Below are positions 1 to 12,220 of a stretch of DNA of 64,000 nucleotides, one piece after another. The DNA is from Dipetalonema caudispina (lineage: Eukaryota > Nematoda > Chromadorea > Rhabditida > Onchocercidae): positions 186,001-250,000 of the forward strand of contig JABVXV010000030.1 in assembly GCA_013365325.1 (NCBI GenBank), in the 5' to 3' direction. The notes beneath the pieces are model-generated. The model worked only from the letters and a program-made list of their open reading frames with translations, was not told the DNA's origin and ran no database searches. Each line of letters begins with the position of its first letter. Positions within the stretch are counted from its first letter, which is position 1. The translations under genes and the position numbers were made by a program.

Positions 1-3000
1 TCTTGCAAAATATACTTCTTAATGGGATAAGTTCAGCTAGCTAAAATTAGCATCATCTTTCCAAATATTTAAATTTTACACAAATGAGCATGCATCTTGA
101 GGTTGTCCTTTTCAATCACTAAATTTTCAGTTGAAAAATTTATCATTTCGTCGTCAACAAGTGCTAAACATTCTAATTTCAAATATTCATGGATTCAGGA
201 CGTTTCGAAGCTGGTCTAATCAAAATATCGTTTATGGATAGTGAGGAATTTTATTTGATTTCAATGATTGAAGTTCACGCAAGTTAAGCATTGATTTTAA
301 GATATGGAGGTTTGATAATAGCAGGAAAGAGAGAAAAGATGAAGAGATCACTCGAACGTTACAATGAATTCAGTTGCCGTCAACAATATATTTATGAATA
401 AATGGTTTAAAAATAAATTTAACTGATTGATGATAGCTTCATAAAACATGGGTTGAATGCTTGAAGTACTAATCACTTAAGCTGATTTTACATCAGTAAT
501 GATAAATTAACTTCACCGCACTTTTCGACAAGTGTGTATTTTATCAGCTTATTAAAATAATAACTGAATTTTATCATCAAGATAATTATTAAGCTTCTAA
601 GCATACTTTGATTACAGAAGTCTGAATTATTTTTATCAATAAATTCAATAATTTTTTCAACCAAGTTTTCATTTGCTTTTAATTATATTATGAACTTTTT
701 TTATGGTCAAATATCAATCTAACTGCTTTATTAATTAAATTCTCAGCACTATTAATATGCTTTTTTTGTCGGATGTTTGTGGGAATATTAAAATTGTTAA
801 TAAAATCAAACTTCTAGAAAACAGGATAGCTTTTATATTGCATAAATGCAAAGATGTTTCCAATCTGATAATGACTTATTGATAAAATACTATAAGAAAC
901 TTGTCTTCAGTGAATCCTCAATTAAATAGTAAAATTAAATCCATCAAATATTTCCTTATTTAATTGAATTTCTTGTTTATTAAGGAACAAGTTTGATTGC
1001 TTAATTAATTTACCACTATTGTTATAAATTAGTGTTTACGGAAAAAAAAAGCGTTTGTTTACTTTCATTCATCTGAGCTTCTTATTTACCGTACAAAGTG
1101 CATGATGATATTGTCTAGTCTTTCAAAATTGTACAGTTTTTTACCCTTTTGTTTTTTTGTATCACTGATAGCAGTCGGTAGAAGTAAAAATGAAAGACGG
1201 GAAGATTCCTGTCTATTTGTCAGATGGAAGGAGCAAATTGTTTAATGTGTCATTTTGAGAAAACCTTCTTCATTTCTTCAGCAAAATGTTTTCAAGTGCA
1301 AATATTTGAAATGCAATTGAAAGCAAATAAAAATTTCAACATGGAAGCAAAATCATCTTGAAGTTTGACGAAGAAGTTAAATGCATCAAAAAGATTTATT
1401 AGAACTCGATTAATTTGAAAATTAAAAAAAGAAAAAGTTGAGATATCCAGTCAGTTTTTTCACTATTAACTGGTACAACGCTGCATTCGTAGTGTTTCGA
1501 TTCTCTCTTCTTTTACATTCAAATTATTGAAACAACAATGGACTTCTTGAAAATTCATTCATTCATTAAATGAACAATTTAATGGGAAGACAAAGAATGA
1601 CTATGAAAGATCCCTCAAAGATTGCATTATCGACTTTTTATTGCTCAGTGGTGAGATGATAGACCTGTCGGTGGTGACCTCAGTATAAAATCGGTGACTG
1701 TGACAAATCCATTCGTTGTTGTACTTCTCCGAAGTGTTCGTTGCACATCATCTTCTGCAATTGACTGCCTTTCATTTCTAACATTTATTAAAGTACAAAC
1801 GATTATTACCTTTTGCATTATTTCCACTCATTTGGTATGTCAAGAAATTAAAATATTTCACATATCTCACTTTTAACTTTCAATTCCATTTCCTTTAAGC
1901 TTAAAAAATAGAACAAAAATTGTCATACCAATATGCGAATTGATATATTCTGAAATTTCTTGTTTAGCATACTTAAGTAACATATTTGTTCTCGAAGCAT
2001 TACAATCCTTTGCGGTTGTAACCTTTTTCAAATTATAAATCTGAGCCTTTAAGAGATAAGCAGCATAACAGCGATTGAATAGAAGGAGTTGCAGAAAAAT
2101 AGGCAACATTTTTCACTCTTATTCTGTTTTGGGTGATACTGATCGTTAAATATTAGGAGTAAATACCTTCAAAAATGTGTTTCTGGAATATATTTCTTGC
2201 AATTGATAGTTTATTTGTAATACAGTTCAATACTTGTTCGAGAAATAATCTCTACATATCGTATCTTTGTGCGATATGTAGAGATCATTCAACAGATATT
2301 GAAAATTTCACTAAAATGAGGTCAGTAAATGAGCCTTTTCTGCATTTCTCACTTTCTGTTTACTTTAATCAATGATATCTTTTCCCTTAGAAGATTGATA
2401 ATTTACTTATCGTGCCACCACTAGGAAGAAAATAAAATATGCTAGATGCGAGAAGTGATAGTATTCAGATATTTAATGCACAACACTTTCAATGGGTACA
2501 TGTCAATTTCCAGAAATTATGGTCATATAAAGTGAATAATATTTGCTTCAAACTCTGAAGCATTGTAATGTGTTATCCTTAGTAATCACCATCCCACAGA
2601 AGACAAGAAGCATAATTTTTAGCCAGAAGTATTCTGTTGTATCTACCTACTATCAGGTTATTGTTAATCTGAATCATCTTCCTTTGGTTTCCATATGCTT
2701 TCTTACTTATATGAAGAATATAAAAATACGTCTAGCCATGTTTTGTCTATATGGACATTCGAAGATACAAGTAATACAAAAAGTATTACAGATCAATTTT
2801 ATCTTATGAAAAGAAACTGATGGTATTAACCCAAGATTCGACATAAGAGAAGACCTTTTCGTTACTGTATTAAATATGTGATAATTTATCATCGAGTGTT
2901 TTAAATAAGCGAATAATATTCATCTTAACCTTACCATTCTTAATCCGTTTAATTCAGTTGACCTAATCAAATAACATCTAATTAACAGCAGCTCTCGAAG

Positions 3001-4008
3001 AACTTCGTATTCACGCTTCCATATACTTTTTTATTGCGTCATTCTTCGTAAAAATAAAAAACCACTGTTAATCGGAGAATATCTAACATCTTTTAAAATT
3101 AGAGATTCGGTCTTGAGGTCATTATAAATTTCTTTAGAAACAAATTCATTCAATATTCCAACGGCAACTAGAAATAATGATAGTAATACAACAATACACA
3201 AGAAGAAAAAATCAAGAATGCTTGTATTATTAAAAGGATTTTTTGTCATTGAAGCTAATTTCCAAAGAGAAGTGTTGTCCTCTGTTTACTCTCAAGAAGA
3301 TACATAGTGGTACTTCGGCAAAAATCCGATAAGAATGTTTGATTTCTAGTTTTATGTACAATTACTGCACCATTTACAAATATCGCCTACGTACTTTTAT
3401 TGCTAATGTATCTTTTTTGTGAATGGCCATTTTATGGGCTATTTGATTTATATACACAGATGTGTATTTAATTCCTCAATTTAGTCTGGACAATGTTGCT
3501 TGTGGTCATAATTGGATTTGTTTGGGATATTGTCAAAATGTTTGATATGAACAAGATTACTTGAATTTTTAAAAAAAGAACTAACTAGTTTCTCATCGGA
3601 ATTACATCCATTTTTGGACTTTCTAGCATTATTTCACATTTGGTTAATGAAGTTTTATGGTTACATTTTGTATAAATTTTTTCTGCGAAAATTCTGAATC
3701 GAATGTTTAAGCTGCTAGAAATTTAACTTAAATAATTAATTTCAAAATTTTCTGAGGCTTCAAAAAATATCCTTTCATTTGATTAAAATATTAATTAAAA
3801 TTTTTAATACATAACCTTTTCTGCTAACATTTTAGAAAATGTTTCAAAATCATTTGCAATCACACATAAAGGATCATCGGTACTTTGATACAATTTTGGA
3901 TTGGATTTTTAATTGTGCATAATAATGAGAATGAGCGTCACATCATCGTTAAATAGTACATGCATTCTGCAGTATATTTGATACTTCTGAAATGTTTAAG
4001 GTACAGTG
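1..4008. other. Gene-free AT-rich stretch
   Basis: No exon series with matching splice sites and phase, and no recognisable protein, was found on either strand. The short open frames here (60 to 90 codons) have biased, low-information translations typical of AT-rich noncoding DNA. The stretch contains one perfect inverted repeat (2248-2285, listed separately). It presumably includes the promoter region of the copper transporter that starts at 4009. Confidence 0.6.
2248..2285. repeat. Perfect 14-bp inverted repeat, 10-nt loop
   Basis: The left arm ATCTCTACATATCG (2248-2261) is the exact reverse complement of the right arm CGATATGTAGAGAT (2272-2285), separated by TATCTTTGTG. Pairing stops at once outside the arms. 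The stem is shorter than the usual microRNA precursor, so a hairpin RNA role is only a possibility. It could also be a protein-binding dyad. Confidence 0.8.
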
Positions 4009-5296
4009 ATGAATCACCACAACCATCCGATGAATCACGCCATAAGTGATGCTAACATTTCCGCACCTGTGATGGACCATTCAACCCACATCCATCATGA
4101 TCATTCCTGTACATCGCATATGCATTCCATGTCATTCCATTTTGGCTCTAATGAAACAGTACTATTCAGTTTCTGGGTTGTTAGTAGTCCAACCGGTTTG
4201 TTTCTTTGCCAAACTACGATTATTAATCGAACGATTACTGAATTCAGATTCTCATATTACTACTTCCAGTGGGATATTATATAAAGACCAAATTTTCTGG
4301 GCTTAAACTAGAAAGAAAACTTTTTGATATAAAGCGCCTGTACCGATTGATAATTCTAAATGAATTGAAATTCTTGCGATAGAATCCCGTTACAGAAGGA
4401 TGCTATGAATAAAGATGAAAGTTATGTTCAACTAGCAAAAAAATGCTCCATCTTAACCATTCCATCAAATTTTTTCTAAATTCAGGAATTATAACAACAT
4501 GTGTTCTAACAGTCTTGATGTGTTTCATAATGGAAGGTATCCGATGGTTTCGAGGTATCCGACCACCGTATAATGTTGATTTGCATACGGAGCAGTCATC
4601 TGTTGCAAGCATCAAGTCAAGCTATTTCATTAAATTTCTTCTTTTCACAATTTCTAGTTGAAAATTTTTATCCGAAACCTAAATTGCGAAAGAAAAAAAT
4701 TCGTGATTTCTAGATTTGCTCCGCACATCACGACAGCTATGTGCACGGATTCAATTTTGCATACAATCCAACTTACACTGAGCTATGTTTTAATGTTACT
4801 ATTTATGACATTCAATGTATGGATTTGTATAGCAACTGTCCTTGGTGAAGTATTCGCTAGACTTATTTTTGCTGTTGTAACTGGTGAAAACCAAATGATG
4901 AAAGCAGTAAGTTACCTCAAATTAAAATTTTTCTTACCAGTTAAAATTTAAAAAAAATCGAGACAGAAGATGGGAAATTCTAGACAATTTGATACATGAA
5001 AATATGTAAATAAAGATGCATCGAGAAAGCAGAAGTTCTTTGAAAGGCTTAGATTCTGTAAATTGACTGATTAAACAGTAAGAATCTCTGGTTGTAGCTG
5101 ATTTCTGACAGAAAGAACTGCTGTTGTAAATAATTTCAGAGTCATGCTGATGTTGGATGTTGTAGCTGATTCTAACATTGCACTCCATTTTTAGCCTCAA
5201 CAATTCCACGAAGCTAAAATCGGAATCATCCTTAAAGAATTGAGTGAGGTCATTTTGTTAAACTCTCTAGATGATAATTTTAGTGTTGTGAACTGA
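4009..5296 (+). CDS. Ctr-family high-affinity copper transporter
   Basis: Plasma- or vesicle-membrane Cu(I) importer of the Ctr/SLC31 family, which works as a trimer with three membrane segments per subunit. Exons: 4009-4195, 4486 to about 4615 (or 4567), 4714-4906 and 5195-5296; the protein is about 187-203 residues. The N-terminus is rich in His and Met (starts MNHHNHPMNHA, later HIHHDH), as expected for an extracellular copper-collecting domain, and is followed by the family signature MSFHFG..ETVLFSFW leading into the first membrane segment. Exon 2 encodes a segment ending MEGIRWFRG. Exon 3 holds HTIQLTLSYVLMLLFMTFN, with the MxxxM copper filter (MLLFM), then a third segment starting at LGEVFARL. 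The usual GxxxG of that segment reads GEVFA, so the second glycine is alanine. The start is the first ATG in frame with the His/Met region. The exon 2 donor is uncertain; the short C-terminal exon is inferred from phase only. Confidence 0.88.
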
Positions 5297-7009
5297 TGTA
5301 TCTTTTTTTTCTCCTATTTTTCTTCTGATGATATTATTGATCTGAGCATATGTGCTGTGACAGAAAGTATTAATGGATGAAATAAAAGAGAGAATCATAA
5401 CACTTTTCGATTTGCATATGAATGAAATACTACATTTTAAAATCACATTTTTCCTGAAAAGAAAAATAGTGTAGAGATGAGGGTGACAGTTATGTTTAAA
5501 CGGATGAAACATTTTTATAATTGTCAGGAAGGAAAGCAGAATGTTAACTGAAATTGTCTAAATCTTCTATGTTACTGAGATCTTTCCAACTGCCAGAAAT
5601 TTGATCATAATGTTAATTTACATAGGAATATTTGGAAAACTAAAATGTAATTTATGCAGTAAGTTAAAAATAATGTCTGATATCTCTTCAATATTGTATA
5701 ATCAAAAGAAGTCTCACAGAAGTATTTCCTTAGCATAATCTTTTGTTGGCCCAGAGGCTGGAATATTATTCCTGCCCAAGAAATCATAGCCAAGAGGGCA
5801 GCAAATATAACTTTGTGAAGTATTCAAATGCATATCCCATACTTCTAGGAAAATCAGATTTTGATATCACGAATTTTTTTTGCATAATAACATGTTCGGC
5901 GTTTACACCACAGATAGGAAATGCTGCCTTGTGTTCAGGCATTCCGGAAATTGAAAACAAACTCGAAATAAATTATTTCCATACCAACAATCTCCTATCT
6001 AACAGATTATATTCACATTTTGACCTTTACTACTCTACTCTGTCTGATTATTAACTGACATCTCAGGAAAGTATTGTGGAACTTATATCCTTCAACATCC
6101 CAATAATCTCAACTGGTATAAAATAATCCAGTAGTCAGGCATTTTGTTTTCCTAATTTGATAAACTTCACCATCCATAAACATGCCTTACTTATTTTTGT
6201 TGTATCGTGCATATTTGATCTCAAACCTTACTAATTTTTTTGAAATGATGGTTTAAAGTCACTGTAAAATTTCAGGCACGAAATCATCAACAAGTAACTA
6301 AAAAATATTGTTAAAAAGATAATACCGTCGGTTCAATACATAATTGCAGCATCCATATTCATTCTCAAAATCATGAATTCACATTTTGAAGTGTTTAAAC
6401 TGAAGTGAACCACACATTTTTCACAAATTACCTGCGTTAGATTTCAACGAGGGATAGAAGTAACATTTATGGCCGGAGAGAGGGGAGTTGTATCTGGAAG
6501 AGAGGCCAAGGTTAGGTCAATGCAGTAAGAGGTGGATCCTTACTATTACTGTACTTCTTTCGGAATATTGCTGAATTTCCGTTAAGGTAATGCTGCAACG
6601 CAACGTTATAGTAGATGGTTGTGAACCTTGACAATATAAGTAGATTTCAGGAGTACTTAGTGAAATTTGTCATCGGGAAGAAATGGAAAAATGAGTAAGC
6701 ATATTAAGTTCTGAATAAGTGTTCGACGTAGTTTCATCTTATTAGTTTTACTGGATTACTCTTGTACGTATTTTATTGAATTAGGTGTTTACCCTCTCGA
6801 CGTTTTTCCGTTTTTAGTTTCCTCAATTACTTGGGAGCTAGCAATATCACATTGCACTTGTAGTACTGAGGAACAGCGTTGAGGAACAATATTTTCTTCT
6901 TATTTTTTTGTATATATTTGAGAGTTAACATGCAGCATGAGTTGTAATGCTTAATTGATCATAACATAAACGCCGAAGCGAAAGAAGGGATAAGGTAACA
7001 AACAACAAC
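5297..7009. other. Intergenic, no further gene seen
   Basis: Apart from the probable 3' UTR of the copper transporter and the upstream region of the TFIIE-alpha gene, no supported exon or RNA gene was seen. One open frame at 5743-6054 has no recognisable domain and no convincing splice partners. Confidence 0.55.
5381..5386 (+). terminator. Poly(A) signal AATAAA after copper transporter
   Basis: A canonical AATAAA lies 85 nt after the predicted stop codon of the copper transporter, a normal 3' UTR length for nematodes. Sequence match only. Confidence 0.4.
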
Positions 7010-9800
7010 ATGTCATTGGATAGCGAGCTGGATGATCAGAAAAAAAATGAGGAGCAGAAAGGAATGGTCTTAGAAGAGCTTCCAGAAAATTTGATCAGGT
7101 GTGATTATTTTTCATTACATTGCTTTCTAATTACCTTTTTTCCTACATCTTACCCAATAGTTGATAGCTTTATATAGGGTTATTTATAGATTTAACCTCA
7201 TTGAAACTATAATTTCCTTTTTTAAGATAATTAAACTAATGATAGAATATAGGTAAGGTATGTTAAGTTCTGTTAGCCATCGACCGTTTCATATCACTTA
7301 ATCATCAGATGTCCAACTCATGCTCCATTTTCGTTGTTTATTTTATTCTAGTTCAGTTCTAGACGTCATTAAAGCTTTAATTGTTTTTTGAATGGGAGTA
7401 ATAAAATGACAGATCCATACCGCATGTCAAATTCACCAATCTCTAATCGTTTATGGCTTTGATTCTCAGGTAGGATCCTTATTCCCCACTTTCAATACTT
7501 AATAAATAAGAGATTATTTTCCTTCTACTTTCACTGTCTGCATTGTATTAAGCTGAATCATTACTGTCATCCTGTGCCTTTGTTTTTGTTGATGAAAAGT
7601 TGGAATAGAATTAACTTCTTGAATTTGAGATCTTTGAACTGGTTTTATTAAAGATTCGCATCGCTGATGGTGAAGACATTTTATGGCAAAGAGCATTACA
7701 TTGTTTTGGATTATGTGCAAAGAAATAAGTGTATTAAAGAAGATGATCTCAGACAGTTGATCAAGTTTGACCAGCGCTTTCTGCGAACAGTAATTTTTAC
7801 GTTTCATTTAGCTGAATGTTTACAGTTTCTATATATGAAGCTGAGTTTTGAAAGCATTTGTGAGTGTAATGGTTATTTAACTTTGTATCATAAATTTCAT
7901 TTCCCTTTTGCTTGAGAGATGTGTATATTTATAGTTGATTTCAGGTTTTAATGCAGTTGAAGGTTGATAAAATTCTAAAGGAGCGGTTAGTATCAGAAGA
8001 AACAGATGGTCGGGCGCGTAAAGTCAATTACTATTTTATTAACTACAAAGCATTATTGAATGTGGCAAAATATAAAATTGATCATATGAGGTTTACTGAT
8101 TATTCTTTTGAATAGCTTAACCACCTTGAGTTATACTGCATGGATACTTGTTCTTTATCCAATGCAGTTGACCATCATAATCTCGTAGAAAGAATTTAAA
8201 TGCTGCTATTTTTATTGTCGTTTCAAATGTTTATTTCTTAAAATTTCCTGTAATTTATTCCGATTGAAAATCCTCGAAATCACATGCAAATGTTAGTACA
8301 GATGCAACTGAAAAGCATTAACGTTTTATAGGCAACGTTTGGAAGTTAAAGATAAGGATGAAGTGCATAAAGCTTCATATCGTTGTACCGGTTGTCAATA
8401 CCAGTACGACGCCATGGAAATGGATAAAATTTTTGATCCGCTGACACAAGAGCTTTGTTGTTGGCGATGTCAGCAAACTGTCGAACCGGATGAAACTGCT
8501 GGTCCAACTGATGAGACAAGGCAAACTTTTTTTTTATTTGTTTTCGAAAAACTTTTCAATGTACTGGCTTAAGCTTTACTGACATTTTCTTACTAGGAAT
8601 TAGAAAATGCTTATATATTCCCTAATTTTTCAATGGACTGAATTTTCACATTTCTTTTTTCCTTAATTTAGATCGTCTTTAGCGCGTTTCAATGAGCAGA
8701 TGACTCCATTCTTCTCAATGTTGCAAAGCTTATACGGTATACGTCTTGCCAGGCATCTAGTCGAACCATCAATTAAAGTCGTGGATAATGTCTTTATGGA
8801 GCGTAAGTTGTTTCCTTTGTTTCCCATTTTGCTCAACGGCGAAATATTTAGAGAAATGAAGTCGGTCCCTCATTTTCTTTCTATTCATTCTTTTTCCGAT
8901 TCTTCGAGTTTGCAGAGGATGGAAAACGAGTAATAGCGGTTGGTGAACGGTCATTCAACGACCAAACAAACACTTCACGATCCACAATGTACCAGAATAG
9001 TATCATGGTGAGCATAGTAGAAGACGGTGCTAGTCCAAATGTTGAACCTAAAAAGCTCGTACCCTGGCTTCATAGTAATCAGGTATGCTTTTTTGAATTC
9101 TTCATTTGTAAAGGATAGTGTTTGAATACCACTTCTCGTGATCATAACAATAAATAGCAAGCGTCTTTCTCGTTTTTTTCCAGAAAGATGAGCAAGCAAC
9201 GAGTTCTTTCACAATCTCTCCCGACAATCCTGCCGATTCGAATGGAAATATAGGTCCCGAAAGGACCAAAAATGATATCGATAGCTTATTGGTTACTGAA
9301 TTCGAAGAGGTTTTTAATATTTTATTGTTACATTTTAGTTGAAATTGAGGGAAAAAGGAATGAAGGAGATCAGATTAACGAGAAAAGTAGATGCAAAAAT
9401 ATTGGCAGAGTTGGTGTGGGAGCAAGTAAAAACGGCTAGAATGTTACAATGTTTCAGTAAGAAAAAATTTTTGCGATGCTGTTTCGACAGCAGAACTGAC
9501 TGGCCACCTCTGCTTTAGTTTGCCTAATACCCATTTGATTTCCAGTTCGCTAGGCCCATATGAGTGCATGAAATTCTCAGTATTTCATCGTTTCAGGCAA
9601 AGCCGGAAACATCTCTTACAGAAAGTACTCAAGAAACTGCATATGAACCAGTTGGTATGGAAAGTGATGATGATGAAGTTATCTTCGTCGCCGGAAAGAA
9701 ATATTATCTAGACGAAATCACACCTGAATTGGTATCTCAGATGAATGCTTCTGAAAAAGAAATTTACATACAAAGGACACAAGAAAATTTCGACTACTGA
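7010..9800 (+). CDS. GTF2E1: Transcription initiation factor IIE subunit alpha
   Basis: Large subunit of TFIIE, which recruits and regulates TFIIH at RNA polymerase II promoters in the nucleus. Eight exons join in phase: 7010-7098, 7654-7789, 7945-8090, 8332-8520, 8672-8802, 8916-9082, 9184-9309 and 9597-9800, giving 395 residues (human about 439). Residues 30-123 form the winged-helix region (LMVKTFYGKEHYIVLDYV, then KVNYYFINYKALLNV and IDHMR). A four-cysteine zinc ribbon follows with C142/C145 and C167/C170 (CTGC and CWRC) around KIFDPLTQEL. The acidic C-terminal part ends with DDDEVIFVAGKKYYLDEI and PELVSQMNASEKEIYIQ, matching the conserved TFIIE-alpha tail. The intron at 8521-8671 appears to begin with GC instead of GT; that choice alone keeps the frame and the conserved ARFNEQ block. 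The first ATG of exon 1 gives an acidic leader before the winged helix. Confidence 0.95.
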
Positions 9801-12220
9801 TCTTCTCAATTATTGTGATTTTGTGGCTTTCAGTCCTAAGTTACTGGATTTTGGTGAAGAACTTTGTTTTCGAAATTACGAAAAAAGCAGAGCTTTATTG
9901 GAACTTAAAACTTTATTTGCATTGTATGTCAGTATAATGTAGACATGTGATGCAGTTTAATACATTACTGGGTTGTTTATTCCTTTTATAGAACCTTGTA
10001 GATACTGTTTAATACTTTTTTCACGTTTTAAGAAATTCAGACTTTCCTCAGGGAGTTTATTACTCCTGCATTCTTCCATGCATTTTGGAGTATTGGAGCA
10101 TCGATGCAATGTCTCTCTTTATCATTAATATGTCCAATTGCCCGATTCAAGGTGAAATTATGCCTAAAATCGCATCAACTGATTTAATCATTATTTGCTG
10201 TTGCATAGGACGAAATCGTATCGTTTTTATTCAGCTATGCAATTTCATTTGTTTTGCGATCATTTGATCCTTAAATTACATTTTATTATGCTGAGATGTA
10301 CTTTCCAAGGTAGTGGGGGGTTTCTATTTTATCAACGGCCGTAAATATTGTGTGCACAGCCTACATTAAAGAAAGGTGTAGAATTCTAATGAGGCAGGGA
10401 AGTCGTTATGTTGTGGAGTTGAAAGCTTCATGCCTGGCATAGTATGATATGTAACGTAATAAATACTACTGTCAGAAATGGACGGTTTCAGGATTTCATC
10501 TCCACCACCGTTTTAGAAAAGTCTGGAACATTTCATGTTTTAATACCGGGTCAAGACCCGTCAGAAGAGAAATGAAATGAAACTGAAGAATATTGGTCCG
10601 TGTGACAGATTGTATTGTTAGGACGAATATTTATAAACGACTGACATTCTTATGATACATATATTTATGTATATCAGGATCCGTTAGAAGAGAATACGAC
10701 AACTATTTTTGTGGGTATCACAAAGATGTGATAAAATGAAAAAGAATTAGATCCATAACGCATATCATCTAGAAGCATTGCTAATATATTGGATGACATG
10801 GAGGTTAGCTAAGGGTATAAATTATCACCTTTCATTCATGTAATTAGGAATATAGGAAATTGAGGAAGTGTTGAATATTACCATAATCATATATTAAAAC
10901 TTCTTGTGATTCCCTGATTTTCATAGTGCAATATGTCCTCACCGACAGGGTTAATGTACATGGGTTACTACTTGAGAATGAGGGGCTGAGTGTGGGTTAG
11001 TATATGAGTTAGATTTGGGGAACTGTAAGTTGGTGGGGATTGGCCGGATGGGTTAGTGGAAAAGGGAAGTGCATGGTTTCAGAAACGAGTAGAACTGCAT
11101 ATGGAAGTTAGCTTAATTCTTCATCATTGATGAGATTGTTCCGTTTTCTCCGTTTGAAATTCCAAATTTATTGTAGTTATCCGGACGAATAAATGGCATA
11201 ACCTTTTCCATCTGGCAAACATCACCTCTCACTGCTAACTAACCCGGTCGGTTAAATAAAAAGTAAGGGGAAAACAACTCAGAAAAAGGGAGACTATGTA
11301 GCGAAGAGGTAACGGTCTCGATATGTTACAGACCAGCGGGGTTAGGGAGGCTTGTTATGTTTCTTCTGGTTGTGCGGAGTTGGGATTGTTTCCTTGCTTA
11401 GTATAGTCTGTCATACTTGTCGGGGTTACTGATATGTTCCAAGTAGTAAAGGTTAATTTAATTATAGTTCATTGAATTAGAAGATGAAAGGTCAAAGAGA
11501 CAAATTTTCCATTTAAGCTCAATGAGATAAGAAGTCAAATCGTTTACTTCAGAAGCGACGGTCCTACAAAAATTGATTGGAAGTAATTTCCCAGAATGGT
11601 TACTATAAGTATTAGTCTCATTCAAATTAAAGTTTATCTTTTTTTTTTGATTTATCTAGATTTAGCTTTTTTAACGAAAACATGAGCACTTTATCGCGTC
11701 GAAAATGGGAATAGTAAGCATGAATAATTATCTTCTTGAGGATGTTCAAGAACATTGTATAGTAACGCTTTCTCTTGATTACTTCAGTTAAAGAAACGAT
11801 TCATAGCATATACTGATTACTGACTGAAATGATTGTGAGACAAGAAATCAGCCTATATGTGGATAGAATTATATGATCCTTTTATTGTTGATATATTAGA
11901 TATGTTGAGGCGTATTGTTAGGGATTAGACTAATCTGTTATTCGATCACAGATAATAGTTGCTCAGATGATCGATTGTCAGATCTGTAGTTGAGAGCCCG
12001 TTTTATCAGTTTCTGATTTTATCGCTATTATTGGTGAGCAAGCTGATAAATTCGTAATTGATATGTCACGTTTTTTGTTTTACTATGGTATAAATTATGT
12101 TTGACCGTTTTTTGGAAATATACTGTGGACTCGTTCATCGTTCAGATTACACTGACGTTCATATAGACTGCTTTTAGGCTTATATTCAGCAGTACCAGTG
12201 TGCAGGAAGGCGAAGGGAAC
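9801..12220. other. Intergenic stretch with a G-rich plus-strand segment
   Basis: Contains the TFIIE-alpha 3' region and the upstream region of NAC-beta. No supported exon was found. Two things stand out: a plus-strand G-rich interval at about 10949-11100 with repeated GGGTTA words, and a small inverted repeat (CGGGTC, two bases, GACCCG) at 10547-10560. Confidence 0.55.
10949..11100 (+). repeat. G-rich segment with repeated GGGTTA words
   Basis: The plus strand carries GGGTTA at about 10950, 10963, 10994 and 11049, plus several GGGG runs (for example AGGGGCTGAG, TTTGGGGAAC, TGGTGGGGAT). The composition differs clearly from the surrounding AT-rich DNA. Loops between G runs are long, so a stable quadruplex is not certain, and the spacing is irregular, so this is not a true tandem array. 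Confidence 0.45.

Noticed and set aside
4658..4713. Longer third exon of the copper transporter starting at 4658
   Set aside because: It adds a basic stretch not typical of the family and needs a poor donor upstream; starting at 4714 fits better, though cDNA could change this.
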